Assembly: GCF_004332295.1 (NCBI RefSeq)
Contig: NZ_RXLP01000023.1
Span: 62,001-126,000, forward strand
Length of the DNA: 64,000 nucleotides
Direction of reading: 5' to 3'
DNA from: Alloscardovia theropitheci
GTDB taxonomy: Bacteria > Actinomycetota > Actinomycetes > Actinomycetales > Bifidobacteriaceae
In this document: positions 18,856 to 28,240 of the stretch, piece after piece
How the letters are laid out: each line of letters begins with the position of its first letter
Position numbering within the stretch: the stretch's first letter is position 1
Program-made: the position numbers and the translations under genes
Notes under the pieces: model-generated
Told to the model about the DNA's origin: nothing
Databases searched by the model: none
What the model saw: only the letters and a program-made list of their open reading frames with translations

Positions 18856-19940
18856 GACTTATCTGCTTTCATTTCGTAAGAAAGACGCAATGCGCTCTTA
18901 ACTGAATTACGTTTTACACCAGCGGCGAGTACCATCGCAACAGCTGTTGCTATATTCTCATATTGACGTTCGTTGATTTCACCGAGAACTTCACGTACTA
19001 ATTCGCGTGAATCATCAGTAGCTTCCACACACATAGTGTTATCACGAATTTCTGCACCGTATGGTTGTATGTTTTGCCTTGCCAAACGGCGCAAATCTTC
19101 CACTTCGTCATGCTTGGATTTGCGTGTCAAAAAAGTATGCTGAGGGCCAATTTGCGGCACATTATACGTTTCATTAACAGTATTAGTGTAAACGTCTACA
19201 TTAACCTTTGTCAGCGCAAGTGATTGAAGAACTTCATCATCGACATCGATAATGACGGAAGTCGCACCATCTTCTACCATCACATAGAGCATGCGTTGAA
19301 TATCTAGAGGTGATAGCGGAGTAGGCAAAGAAAGCTCACGCTCTAGGCTAATTCCTCCACGCCTATCAATAATTCCTAAAGGATTTCCTAAATAATGCAA
19401 TAAATCATACAGTTCAGTAATAACAGAACTGCGAACTCGTGGTGTAGCCTCAGTATCTGGGACAGTAATATCTGCGCTTATATTCGTGTCGCTATCCGAG
19501 TCATTATCAGACACACCATCAGCGTGATCGATTTCTTCAGTATCCCAGCTCAGACTATCGCCTTGTACTGCAAATACAGCTAATGATCGAGATGGCTCGC
19601 CTGCTAGGTCCGCAGCTATACGAGCACGTTCATCATTATGCATATCTGCAAAAAGAACTGGTATCTCCATATCTATCGGAGCAATTTGCGACTGGGCTTT
19701 GTCCTCAAGCATAAATACAACGGCATATGCCCCTCTACGTGCCGCTGCATGCACTATACGAGAATCGTACTCACTTGTAGAGCTTATATACAAAGCTCCG
19801 GGAGTAATATCCTCTAACGCATCGGCTACGGAGGTCAATGTAACAGCATCATGCTGTGTTCCCACAGTTTTGATGCCATAACGACGTCGAATATCACCAA
19901 TAGTGGTGTGCTCGGAAATGGTTTCACTAACACTTGACAT
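18852..19940 (-). CDS. MurE-like protein lacking catalytic motifs (probable pseudoenzyme)
   Basis: This gene sits where murE lies in most dcw operons, between ftsI and murF. Its 362 residues align by eye with MurE in order. The N-terminal domain has ITPGALYISSTSEYDSRIVHAAARRGAYAVV, like the MurE substrate domain. The ATP loop, GTNGKTT in active enzymes, reads GDSLSWD here (about 128-134), followed by an acidic insert (135-165). TTPDPL becomes LPTPLSPLDIQRML, EVSSHAL becomes DVDDEVL (232-238), and the Asn-Leu-x-Asp-His-Leu-Asp-Tyr-His motif becomes NTVNETYN. The C-terminal domain is truncated and has no DNPR motif; usual MurE is nearer 490 residues. It should not bind ATP or ligate an amino acid. 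The frame is intact and coupled to murF, so it is probably a maintained structural or regulatory protein. The true murE must lie elsewhere. Confidence 0.82.
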   Translation of the reverse strand: MSSVSETISEHTTIGDIRRRYGIKTVGTQHDAVTLTSVADALEDITPGALYISSTSEYDSRIVHAAARRGAYAVVFMLEDKAQSQIAPIDMEIPVLFADMHNDERARIAADLAGEPSRSLAVFAVQGDSLSWDTEEIDHADGVSDNDSDSDTNISADITVPDTEATPRVRSSVITELYDLLHYLGNPLGIIDRRGGISLERELSLPTPLSPLDIQRMLYVMVEDGATSVIIDVDDEVLQSLALTKVNVDVYTNTVNETYNVPQIGPQHTFLTRKSKHDEVEDLRRLARQNIQPYGAEIRDNTMCVEATDDSRELVREVLGEINERQYENIATAVAMVLAAGVKRNSVKSALRLSYEMKADKS

Positions 19941-19974
19941 ATCTATTACACATTATCACTTGCTCTACCACGAG

Positions 19975-21843
19975 TTACCAGGTGATAGGAATAGCGTCGG
20001 TTCGAGGAGCAGATTGTGGTATCTGATACTTCTGCATCAAGAATTTACCGATGTTTTGAACTACTGGACCTACTGAGGCACCACCATAATAGGCATCTGC
20101 ATTCTTCATGAAGACAGCAATAACATATTGAGGCTTATCAGCCGGCAAAGCGATGATATAGTCCCCTACGATACCTGTAAGTCGACCACCTTCACCAGCA
20201 ACTTCTGCAGTTCCAGATTTTCCAGCAATACGGTATCCAGGAACTGTTACGACGCGCGCATATTCCTCACCGATATTCTCCATCATATTCATCATGGTAG
20301 CTGCGGTTTCCTCAGAGATGACGCGCTTCGACTCATTTGCTGATGGCGTTGTATCTTTACCTTGGGCATTGGTTGATTTTTCAATTAATCGCTGTCCTAA
20401 ACGCACACCACCGTTAGCAATAGTGGCAATTACATTCGTCATTTGTAAAGCGTTAACCGTATACCCTTGTCCGAAAAGAACGGTTTCGCGTGTACGCGTA
20501 TCCCAATCGTTACCATTCGAAACGAGCAAACCGTTAGATTCACCCGGGAAATTAATGCCTGTCGGCTGCCCGATACCGAAATCAGTAATATATTGGTAGC
20601 GCTTTTCTGTCGAATAATTATAGGCAGTCATAATCGTTCCGGTGTTATAGGAATGATACAGAATACCTGCAAGCGTAAGATTCTCATCCCCATGTGGCAA
20701 TGCATCGTGATATGTCTGCCCACGATATTCAAGGCTATATGGCACCGTGAAGTGATCAGTAGCCTTGTGCAGCCCCTCTTGCAATACACCTGATGCTGTA
20801 ATGAGCTTTCCTGTCGAACCAGGATCAAATGTAGATTGCATTGCTGGCGAGCCTTTAGTCAATGCATCTTCTGAATTTGCCGCATACTGATCAGAATCAG
20901 AAATTGCAATAATACGCCCTGTCTTAATTTCTTGGACTACTCCGATACCCCAGTCGGCATGTTGATTTTCTACGCGAGCTTTGAGTTCTTTATTGAGATA
21001 CCACTGCACATCAGAATCAATCGTGAGTTTAACTGTGCCACCAGGAGTTGCCACAGACTGTACTTTTTCAGTTCCAGGAATCTTGGCAGTTCCATAAATT
21101 GGATTAGTCTGCTCGTAAGTTTCCACACCATTAATACCCTGTAGAGAAGCTTCTTCCATGGACTCAATACCGGTGACACCTTTACCTTCACCGTTTACGC
21201 CTCCAAGTATCGAGCCAATGAGCGTTGGATTAGAGTAGACACGTTCACTAATGAGCTCAGCACCTACTACACCAGATAGATGGAGTTTATCAATGCGACG
21301 TTTTACTTCTGGGGTGACGTTATTCGCAACGACAACATAGCGTGTATCGCCTGCTATTTTTGCACCGAGTTCTTGAACATTAAGTTGCAAAACAGGTGCC
21401 AAAATTCTTGCTACTGCAGAAGCACCTTTTCCTGGAACATCCTGACCTTTAAGGCTGTGGCAGACATCTTTGAGTTCTTCAGCTCGTTCTTCATACTGCG
21501 CATCTGTCATCGAACGTGTACGTTTTGGAGTACAGGACGTTGGAGTAAAATTCTTTGCCCCGACTTGGTCTACGTAAATCTTATATGCTTCAACACTTTG
21601 AGCAAGGATTTCACCATTTGTATCGACGATACTTCCACGCATTGCTTGGACTCGTGCTGTAATCGTTCGAGAATTTTCTGCTTCTTGCGCTACGCCTGCT
21701 GCATTAAAAATTTGCAAATAAGCAAGTCGATATACGCAAATTCCCAGCACAATTGCCCACACTACGATTATCGCTAATGTGCGACGTCGAATAGTGTGGG
21801 CATACGCTGAATCATATTTTTTTCGCGCAGGCGTTTGTAACAT
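19975..21843 (-). CDS. ftsI: Septal penicillin-binding protein, transpeptidase FtsI/PBP3
   Basis: Class B penicillin-binding protein that cross-links septal peptidoglycan with FtsW. From the ATG at 21843 it has a short basic tail, one membrane helix (LAIIVVWAIVLGICVYRLAY), the dimerisation domain with RGSIVDTNGEILAQS, and the transpeptidase domain. The active-site motifs are present: STGK with Ser343, SYN at about 398 and KSGTAEV at about 542. There are no PASTA repeats. The frame is open upstream to a TTG at 21867, but the ATG lies one base past the ftsL-like stop and is more likely. Length about 622. Confidence 0.95.
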   Translation of the reverse strand: MLQTPARKKYDSAYAHTIRRRTLAIIVVWAIVLGICVYRLAYLQIFNAAGVAQEAENSRTITARVQAMRGSIVDTNGEILAQSVEAYKIYVDQVGAKNFTPTSCTPKRTRSMTDAQYEERAEELKDVCHSLKGQDVPGKGASAVARILAPVLQLNVQELGAKIAGDTRYVVVANNVTPEVKRRIDKLHLSGVVGAELISERVYSNPTLIGSILGGVNGEGKGVTGIESMEEASLQGINGVETYEQTNPIYGTAKIPGTEKVQSVATPGGTVKLTIDSDVQWYLNKELKARVENQHADWGIGVVQEIKTGRIIAISDSDQYAANSEDALTKGSPAMQSTFDPGSTGKLITASGVLQEGLHKATDHFTVPYSLEYRGQTYHDALPHGDENLTLAGILYHSYNTGTIMTAYNYSTEKRYQYITDFGIGQPTGINFPGESNGLLVSNGNDWDTRTRETVLFGQGYTVNALQMTNVIATIANGGVRLGQRLIEKSTNAQGKDTTPSANESKRVISEETAATMMNMMENIGEEYARVVTVPGYRIAGKSGTAEVAGEGGRLTGIVGDYIIALPADKPQYVIAVFMKNADAYYGGASVGPVVQNIGKFLMQKYQIPQSAPRTDAIPITW

Positions 21844-21844
21844 A

Positions 21845-22327
21845 TTACTGAGCGTTCCCCATATCAATTGTCATACTGTCACTACCCTGTTGCATCCCCA
21901 TTTGGGTTGCTCGCTCTGGAAGTCCGGCTTCAAGATTATTAAGTTTTGCTCTATCTTGCTGGACATCTTGAGTTAGTTGGGCGACAGAATTTTGAGTCTG
22001 AGTAATGCTAAATGCATTTTCAGTCATTTGTGTACGTAGTACTAATGTAATACCTAAACTCGCAATGAGCAATGCTATGGACGATGACAGTACCAACGCC
22101 GATAAACGTCGATTGTCTGCAACATTTCGTACCTGAGCCATAACTGATGAGCGTTGACGATTATCGTGAACGCTCACACGCAATTGAGGGCGCGCTGAAC
22201 CTGTTGAATATGAGGTACGTCGATTTGGCCTTGTAGCTCGCATTGCAGAACTACTACGACGCATCATCGGACTGTATGATTGTGCGGATCGAGAGCTTCG
22301 TGCTTCACGTTCTTGAGCGGCGGCCAT
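21845..22327 (-). CDS. ftsL: FtsL-like bitopic division protein
   Basis: A 160-residue protein with the FtsL layout: a basic, Ser/Arg-rich cytoplasmic tail of about 80, one membrane helix (LSALVLSSSIALLIASLGITLVL), then a short outer coiled coil (QTQNSVAQLTQDVQQDRAKLNNLEAG) with heptad-like leucines. FtsL sequences are poorly conserved, so the assignment rests on topology and on its place between rsmH and ftsI. The start overlaps the end of rsmH by 23 bases. In other bacteria FtsL binds FtsB/DivIC and FtsQ and activates FtsWI. Confidence 0.8.
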   Translation of the reverse strand: MAAAQEREARSSRSAQSYSPMMRRSSSAMRATRPNRRTSYSTGSARPQLRVSVHDNRQRSSVMAQVRNVADNRRLSALVLSSSIALLIASLGITLVLRTQMTENAFSITQTQNSVAQLTQDVQQDRAKLNNLEAGLPERATQMGMQQGSDSMTIDMGNAQ

Positions 22328-23438
22328 GATTTCCCTTACTGTATGAATTGTTGCGTTTAGCGTTATTGTTTTTGTTTTTAAAATTTTTATGCGAATTATC
22401 GCTGCGTTTTACCCGCTGATGTTCCTCATCTCGAAATGCTGACTGTGGAACTTCGCGTGTCACTTGAACAGCTCTGAGTCTGACGGATGCAGAACGAGAA
22501 TTTCTCTTGATTTCTTCTTCATCTGCCATCATCGCTCCGCGGGTCAAATCCTTAAGATAAGGCTGAGCATCATCTGGAATTACCGGCAATCCTGGCGGCA
22601 CGTGAGCTACAAGACCTCGCGAGAAGAATTTTTTCACGCATTTGTCTTCTAATGAGTGATACGACTCGACGACTAGGCGTCCCCCACGAGGTAAAGATTT
22701 AAGAGCCTGCGGCAAAGTTTGTGCAAGTTTGGTTAATTCGCCGTTTACTTCAATTCGCATAGCTTGGAATACACGCTTCGCTGGATTGCCTGCTGGGCGC
22801 TTTGCCTTTGGCACGATTGAGTCAACTACATCCGTGAGTTGATAAGATGTGAGAATGAACTCGCCAGCTTCGCGTTTACGAATAATTTCGCGGGCAATTG
22901 GACCGCTAAATCGTTCTTCTCCAAATTCTTTGAAGATACGAACTAAATCGCCATATTCATACGTTCTTAAAATCTCAGCTGCGGTAAGACTTTGAGTTGT
23001 GTCCATACGCATATCAAGAGGAGCGTCATGAGAGTAGGAAAAGCCACGTTCTGTTTCATCAATTTGCAGACTTGACAGGCCTAAATCCATGAATACTGCA
23101 TCTACATGAGTGAACCCAGCATCACTTATAACCTGAGAAAACTCATCAAATGCAGCATGCGCTGGAATAAAACGATCTTCAAAGCCTTGTTCGCGAACTC
23201 GAGCAGTTGCCAAAGCAAGAGCTTCCTCATCACGATCAATGCCGATAACACGAACATTCGGAATCTCTTTCAGGAATCCACTTGTATGTCCCGCCAGTCC
23301 CAATGTGCAATCAACGATAACGGGGAATTCTCGCCCATCATCATGCGCAGATTTTTCGACATTACGGGTAACGAGTTCTACACATTCGTCAAATAAGACA
23401 GGCTTATGTATGGAGCTGATGCGTTCGAGATCTACCAT
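22305..23438 (-). CDS. rsmH: 16S rRNA (cytosine-N4) methyltransferase
   Basis: Methylates cytosine 1402 of 16S rRNA using S-adenosylmethionine. The 377 residues show HKPVLFDECVELV, VDCTLGLAGHTSGFL (cofactor loop), GIDRDEEALALA, DAVFMDLGLSSLQIDE, RGFSYSHDAPLDMRMD and ESYHSLEDKCVKKFF. The C-terminal tail (about 50 residues) is rich in Asn, Lys and Arg, longer than usual and probably disordered. It overlaps mraZ by 7 bases upstream and the ftsL-like gene downstream. Confidence 0.97.
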   Translation of the reverse strand: MVDLERISSIHKPVLFDECVELVTRNVEKSAHDDGREFPVIVDCTLGLAGHTSGFLKEIPNVRVIGIDRDEEALALATARVREQGFEDRFIPAHAAFDEFSQVISDAGFTHVDAVFMDLGLSSLQIDETERGFSYSHDAPLDMRMDTTQSLTAAEILRTYEYGDLVRIFKEFGEERFSGPIAREIIRKREAGEFILTSYQLTDVVDSIVPKAKRPAGNPAKRVFQAMRIEVNGELTKLAQTLPQALKSLPRGGRLVVESYHSLEDKCVKKFFSRGLVAHVPPGLPVIPDDAQPYLKDLTRGAMMADEEEIKRNSRSASVRLRAVQVTREVPQSAFRDEEHQRVKRSDNSHKNFKNKNNNAKRNNSYSKGNHGRRSRT

Positions 23439-23980
23439 GCGAAATCACCTACCGGTAAAACATCATCAGCCATATCGCTGTAATCATCTTCTTGGCTTGC
23501 CAAGTAAGATTCCCAATCTTCGCGATTCCACAACTCTGCACGAGTACCTACACCGATAAGTACTACATCATCACCTAAATGCGCATATGAGCGAAGCATG
23601 GTTGGAACCATTACACGCCCCTGCTTGTCAGGTTCAAGATCAACTGCACCAGACAGAAAGACACGAAGATAATTTCGAGCTGCCTTGTTGCTCAACGAAG
23701 TGCGTTGAATTTGCTGCGCAATTCTACGGAATTCATCATTCGGAAGAATATATACGCATCTCTCTTGCCCGCGCGCGAGAACACAGCCATTACCGAGCTG
23801 ATTGCGCATTTTTGCAGGAATAGCCACTCGACCTTTGGAATCAATCTTTGGAGTGTATGTACCCAACAACAAATCAGGAAGCGGAAGATTCTTATCGGCA
23901 GATGTAGATTCGCTAAGTGCAGAACCCGATAATGCGGAGCCATCGCTCAAACTCTCGCCAAAAGCATCATTTTCAGCCAT
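23432..23980 (-). CDS. mraZ: Transcriptional regulator MraZ
   Basis: First gene of the dcw operon and its DNA-binding regulator. Two SpoVT-AbrB-like repeats are visible, each with a basic turn: PKIDSKGRVAIPAKMR and LEPDKQGRVMVPTMLR. The 182 residues exceed the usual 143 or so, because about 35 Ser/Glu-rich residues precede the conserved LLGTYTPKIDSKGR. The ATG at 23980 has a GGGAGGG ribosome site, so I keep the extension, though an internal start is possible. MraZ boxes lie 60-100 bases upstream of the start, which supports autoregulation. Confidence 0.95.
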   Translation of the reverse strand: MAENDAFGESLSDGSALSGSALSESTSADKNLPLPDLLLGTYTPKIDSKGRVAIPAKMRNQLGNGCVLARGQERCVYILPNDEFRRIAQQIQRTSLSNKAARNYLRVFLSGAVDLEPDKQGRVMVPTMLRSYAHLGDDVVLIGVGTRAELWNREDWESYLASQEDDYSDMADDVLPVGDFAW

Positions 23981-24040
23981 CTTCCCTCCCCTCTTATCTC
24001 ATTGCGTTATCTCATTGTGGGCAAATAAAATTCAGACAAT

Positions 24041-24080
24041 CCCCACTTTACCCCATTTCTCTCCACTTTTCCCCACGAAA
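24041..24080 (-). promoter_or_regulatory. MraZ operator: four 10-base-spaced TGGGG boxes
   Basis: On the minus strand four direct repeats stand exactly 10 bases apart: GTGGGGAAAA, GTGGAGAGAA, ATGGGGTAAA and GTGGGGATTG. This matches the known MraZ-binding pattern of TGGG-N5 repeats upstream of mraZ. The second box is weaker (TGGAG). Just downstream is an 11-base direct repeat (CAATGAGATAA twice, within 23993-24018) close to the mraZ start. Confidence 0.85.
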
Positions 24081-24486
24081 CGGAAAAAATATTATTTTTT
24101 TCGTCATTTTTAAAAAAAAATTTGAATATTTTGGCTTTGTAAAGAAAATCGCAATCACGTTCATCGAGTGAGTTTCTCGGCATCTTCGTCACTAGATCAG
24201 ACGCTTCTAAAAATCGATACATAAAGATGAATAAAACTGAGATAGAGACACAGAATTGCGCGTAAATTTAAGGTCGCACTCATGATTGGATTCGCACTCG
24301 AGCTCATGGCTAAATCCATGTCACGCTCATGCTCAACTTCACACCCCAAATTCGCACGGAAATTCACACGCAAAGCACAAGCTCATTACGCGACACATTC
24401 TCAGAGCGAAAATGCTTCACAATGTAGAGAATAGAGAGTAAATTAGTAAGGCAGTTTTTTAAGAAATTGAAGAGGTAAGGAATCGA
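24081..24486. other. Divergent intergenic region, mraZ to helD
   Basis: About 400 bases between the MraZ boxes and the HelD start. The left part is a long A/T tract (24086-24125), and the rest carries recurring short GCAC/GCTCA strings without clear structure. It must hold the promoters of both divergent units, but I see no convincing -35/-10 pair. No gene or RNA is recognisable. Confidence 0.4.
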
Positions 24487-26772
24487 GTGTCCGATTATTC
24501 AGACCAGCTTCGCGAAGAACAATCTATGGTAGACACGGCGTACTCACGCCTTGACGATATTCGCACAATTACTCGCAAACGACTAGCAGAAGTTCGTGCT
24601 CGTGGTGCTCATGGATCACCTACGCAGAGATCAGAGCGTGACTCATTTGCCACCATGTATGAGGATCGACTTTATCAGTTGCGTTCTGTCGAAGATCGTT
24701 TGGTATTCGGACGTATTGATACTGACGATAATCAGCAACTTCATATCGGCCGTATCGGTTTACAAAGCGAAAATCACGAGGCAATTTTAGTGGATTGGCG
24801 CGCAGAGGCAGCCCGTCCGTTTTATGAGGCGACACCACGTCATCGTGGCAATATTTCTATGCGCCGTCATATTACCCTGAAATTTAGAGACGTTGTTTCT
24901 ATCGAAGATGAAGTACTTGATGTAGACTCCGATCATGTTACTGAGGCTTCCCAGTCAGGGACGTTGACTGGTGAAGGTGCTCTTCTTGCTTCGTTATCTT
25001 CTCGTCGCACGGGAAAAATGACTGATATCGTTGCCACGATTCAAGGCGAACAGGATAGTATTATTCGTAGTCCTCTTACTCGCCCTCTTGTCGTTCAAGG
25101 CGGACCAGGTACAGGTAAGACTGCTGTGGCATTGCACAGAGCTGCATACCTTTTGTATACTCATCGCTCTACCTTGCAGCATTCTGGAGTTTTAGTTGTA
25201 GGCCCATCCCCTGCGTTCTTGCATTATATCGACCAGGTCCTGCCATCATTAGGTGAAACAGGCGTCATTTCACGAACTTTGGGGAATATCGTTCCCGGCA
25301 TTCATGCTACAGCTATTGACGAGCCATTTGCCGCGCGCCTTAAAGGCGACACACGTATGGCGAAGGCTATAGCGAATGCTGTTTCTTCTCGCGTGCGCAT
25401 TCCTTCCGAACTTCCAGTTTTAAAAGTCAACGGAATTCGAGTTCCTATCACACGTGCAGATATTGAGCAAGCGCAAAGTAATGCTCGCCGCTCACACCAG
25501 CCTCATAATCTCGCACGAAATACTTTCGTCAAATCGATGATCTCGCTTCTTACTGTACGTTACAAAGAACAGTTAGACTACGATCCTGAATATTCCGAGG
25601 TCGAAAATGCTCGCACGACTCTCAATATGAGTGAAACTTTGCGCCGCACTCTTAATACCGCGTGGCTTCCTATGGATGCACAGTGGCTTATCAATGACAT
25701 GTTCAGTAAACCACATCGCATTAAGCAGTTTGCTCCATGGCTACGAGATACAGAGATTCAAGCTCTTACCCGCCCTTCTGGTTCCCCATTTACCGTGTCG
25801 GATGTGCCGCTTCTTGACGAAGCTTATGAATTGCTCGGCCCAGATCCACGTGAACAGCAACGCATTGCAGCTCGTGAAAATGGCGAATCTGCGGATGAGA
25901 GTTATGTCAACGACATGATGGAATCCATGGGATTAAAGGGTTCGGGAGTGAGTGCTCGAACAGTTCTGTCACATATGAATGATTCGAGCGATTTAACACT
26001 TTCAGAACGAGCTGGCTCCGATCGCGAATGGACATATGGGCATATCGTCGTCGACGAAGCCCAGGAATTAACAGCAATGGACTGGCGGATGTTAATTCGC
26101 CGCTGCCCTTCCCGTTCGTTCACTATCGTGGGAGACGTGGCTCAGACTTCTGCTTTGGGCGGTACTCATTCATGGAACGCCATGCTAGACCCAATTTTCG
26201 GAGTTGACGGATGGGATTTGAACGAACTGACGATTGATTACCGCAACCCTCAAGAAGTATCTGATATCGCAGGACAATTTGCTGCTTCCGAAGGGCTTTA
26301 TATCTCGACAGTTTCCGCAGTACGAAAATTAGAAGGAAGCGTAACTAAGAAAACGTTATCTCAAATAGATTCTTTAATTAGTTCAGCAGTATTCCACACT
26401 ATTGAATTAACCCAGCAGTTCGTTTCACAAGACGGATCTGGTCGAGTGGCAATTATTTGCGATAACGAAATTCGTGATGCCGTTGATAAGCAGTTGCGTT
26501 TGTCATTAAAGAATTCAACGGATATTAGCGAGCACGAGTTTGAACGTTTAACTTCTCAACCTGCATGGGATGCTCAGGTAGCCGTGTACTCTCCTCAAGA
26601 TGTTAAGGGATTGGAATTCGATGCAGTCGTCTTGTGTGAGCCTGGGTTGATAAGCGAAAACAGCGCTTCCCGACTTTCTGGAGCAGCAGATTTGTATGTC
26701 GCTATGACACGCCCTACACAAAAGTTGGTCATACTTCAGACAGAAGAAGATATTCAACGAATTTCTTTATAG
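24487..26772 (+). CDS. helD: HelD-type UvrD-like helicase, RNA polymerase-associated ATPase
   Basis: A 761-residue superfamily 1 ATPase of the HelD/HelR type, which in related bacteria binds RNA polymerase and strips it from nucleic acid; actinobacterial versions can protect from rifamycins. An N-terminal helical arm (EEQSMVDTAYSRLDDIRTITRKR) precedes the 1A domain, with Walker A GGPGTGKTA at about 205-213. Walker B appears as HIVVDEAQELTAMDWRML, followed by GDVAQTSALGG (motif III), TIDYRNPQEVSDIA (motif IV) and VKGLEFDAVVLCEP (motif V), then VAMTRPTQKLVIL (motif VI). It starts with GTG; AAGGA lies six bases before. It probably shares a transcript with serA, ten bases downstream. Confidence 0.88.
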   Translation: MSDYSDQLREEQSMVDTAYSRLDDIRTITRKRLAEVRARGAHGSPTQRSERDSFATMYEDRLYQLRSVEDRLVFGRIDTDDNQQLHIGRIGLQSENHEAILVDWRAEAARPFYEATPRHRGNISMRRHITLKFRDVVSIEDEVLDVDSDHVTEASQSGTLTGEGALLASLSSRRTGKMTDIVATIQGEQDSIIRSPLTRPLVVQGGPGTGKTAVALHRAAYLLYTHRSTLQHSGVLVVGPSPAFLHYIDQVLPSLGETGVISRTLGNIVPGIHATAIDEPFAARLKGDTRMAKAIANAVSSRVRIPSELPVLKVNGIRVPITRADIEQAQSNARRSHQPHNLARNTFVKSMISLLTVRYKEQLDYDPEYSEVENARTTLNMSETLRRTLNTAWLPMDAQWLINDMFSKPHRIKQFAPWLRDTEIQALTRPSGSPFTVSDVPLLDEAYELLGPDPREQQRIAARENGESADESYVNDMMESMGLKGSGVSARTVLSHMNDSSDLTLSERAGSDREWTYGHIVVDEAQELTAMDWRMLIRRCPSRSFTIVGDVAQTSALGGTHSWNAMLDPIFGVDGWDLNELTIDYRNPQEVSDIAGQFAASEGLYISTVSAVRKLEGSVTKKTLSQIDSLISSAVFHTIELTQQFVSQDGSGRVAIICDNEIRDAVDKQLRLSLKNSTDISEHEFERLTSQPAWDAQVAVYSPQDVKGLEFDAVVLCEPGLISENSASRLSGAADLYVAMTRPTQKLVILQTEEDIQRISL

Positions 26773-26781
26773 AATAATCGT

Positions 26782-28053
26782 ATGGTTAAGGCACTTCTTT
26801 TAGAGAATATTCATCCAACGGCTGCTGATTTTTTGCGCAGCAAGGGTTTTGATGTTGAGGTAGCTCAAGGCGCTCTTGACGAGAATGAGCTGATAGAAGC
26901 ATTAGACGGCGTTGATTTGCTTGGCGTGCGCTCCAAAACGAATGTCACTTCACGAGTTTTGGAATCCTGCCCACATGTGAGCGCTGTCGGCTGCTTTTCT
27001 ATCGGAACTAATCAAGTCGATTTAAATTTTGCTGCACAACATGGCATTGCTGTATTTAATGCACCGTACTCTAACACACGCTCTGTTATGGAATTGGTGA
27101 TTTCAGATATTATCGCCCTTATGCGTCGCGTTCCAGAACATACGTTATCCATTCGAGAACATACATGGGATAAGACAGCAAAGAAATCTCATGAAGTTCG
27201 CGGTAAGACCCTAGGCATTATCGGATATGGGAATATCGGATCTCAGGTGTCGATCATTGCTGAAGCCTTGGGTATGAATGTCGTTTTCTACGATATCGAA
27301 GAGAAACTTGCTTTGGGAAATGCTACTCGAATGAATTCCATGGAGGAACTATTACGCATTAGCGATGCCGTTACTCTTCATGTGGATGGTCGTAAATCGA
27401 ATACTGGGCTTTTCGGCGAGAAGTATTTCAGTATGATGAAGCAAGATGCCGTATTTATGAATCTTTCACGAGGATTTATTATTGATATCGATGCTCTTTA
27501 TAATCATCTGAAATCAGGCCATCTCAGCGGTGCAGCGGTGGACGTATTCCCTACCGAGCCAAAAACAATCGGTGACGAGTTCACTACCCCTCTGGCTCAA
27601 ATTCCTAACGTGATATTGACCCCTCATGTTGGCGGATCCACGCTTGAAGCGCAGAAAGCAATTGGCGAATTTGTTTCCCATAAAATGTTCGATTACCTAA
27701 CTGAGGGTAATACATCTCTTTCGGTGAATTTGCCAAATCTCAATGTTACAGGTCGTTCTGAGCGCAAACGCAGTCTCGAATCCGAGTTCAGCAATAGTGC
27801 AACTCATAATGCAGATACCCAGAAAGATACTGAGATAACACGAATCAGTCATCTTCACACTAATTTACCTGGCATATTAGCTCAGCTAAATAACGTCCTA
27901 TCCGCAAAAAATCTTAATATCGTGTCCCAAGCTTTGGCCACAGAGAATGATTTGGGTTATGTAGTTACGGATATTGCAGGTAGCTTGACGGAAGAAGATA
28001 TAGCTTCAGTGGAAAAAATCCCTGGAACTATCCGCGTTCACGTCATGCATTAA
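26782..28053 (+). CDS. serA: D-3-phosphoglycerate dehydrogenase
   Basis: First step of serine synthesis: it oxidises 3-phosphoglycerate with NAD. The 423 residues are close to the short, ACT-domain type rather than the longer actinobacterial form with an extra domain. Visible parts are the substrate domain GVRSKTNVTSRVLESCP, SIGTNQVDLNFAAQHGIAVFNAP, the NAD loop IIGYGNIGSQVSIIAEALGM, the catalytic segment LHVDGRKSNTGLF, NLSRGFIIDIDAL, TPHVGGSTLEAQ (catalytic His) and a C-terminal ACT domain (HTNLPGILAQLNNVLSAKNLNIV) for serine feedback. No strong ribosome site precedes the ATG. Confidence 0.95.
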   Translation: MVKALLLENIHPTAADFLRSKGFDVEVAQGALDENELIEALDGVDLLGVRSKTNVTSRVLESCPHVSAVGCFSIGTNQVDLNFAAQHGIAVFNAPYSNTRSVMELVISDIIALMRRVPEHTLSIREHTWDKTAKKSHEVRGKTLGIIGYGNIGSQVSIIAEALGMNVVFYDIEEKLALGNATRMNSMEELLRISDAVTLHVDGRKSNTGLFGEKYFSMMKQDAVFMNLSRGFIIDIDALYNHLKSGHLSGAAVDVFPTEPKTIGDEFTTPLAQIPNVILTPHVGGSTLEAQKAIGEFVSHKMFDYLTEGNTSLSVNLPNLNVTGRSERKRSLESEFSNSATHNADTQKDTEITRISHLHTNLPGILAQLNNVLSAKNLNIVSQALATENDLGYVVTDIAGSLTEEDIASVEKIPGTIRVHVMH

Positions 28054-28100
28054 ACGCTAGTATTATCCTATAGTATTAACTTTTAAGGTATCTACCTTAA

Positions 28101-28155
28101 AAGTTGGGGGGTTGGAAGAAATTTTATCGTTTATATTTCTTCCAACCCCAACTTT
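28101..28155. terminator. Bidirectional terminator between serA and nrdR
   Basis: A stem of about 21 base pairs (GTTGGAAGAAAT mirrored, plus AAGTTGGGG/CCCCAACTT with a two-G bulge) with a loop of about 11 bases lies between convergent genes. On the minus strand the arm ends in AACTTTT. Confidence 0.75.
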
Positions 28156-28240
28156 ACTTATATAGTTTTCAGCATATTTCAGTGATATTCATCGCATACA
28201 CTTACATATCACGCGAAACTCGACTCTTAACTAAGCATAC

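Noticed and set aside
18852-19940. Annotation as functional murE
   Set aside because: Although in the murE position and similar in order, it lacks the ATP loop and the other catalytic motifs, so a functional call would be wrong.
24081-24486. A HelR-associated promoter element upstream of helD
   Set aside because: No inverted repeat of the expected kind could be seen by eye, so I do not claim one.
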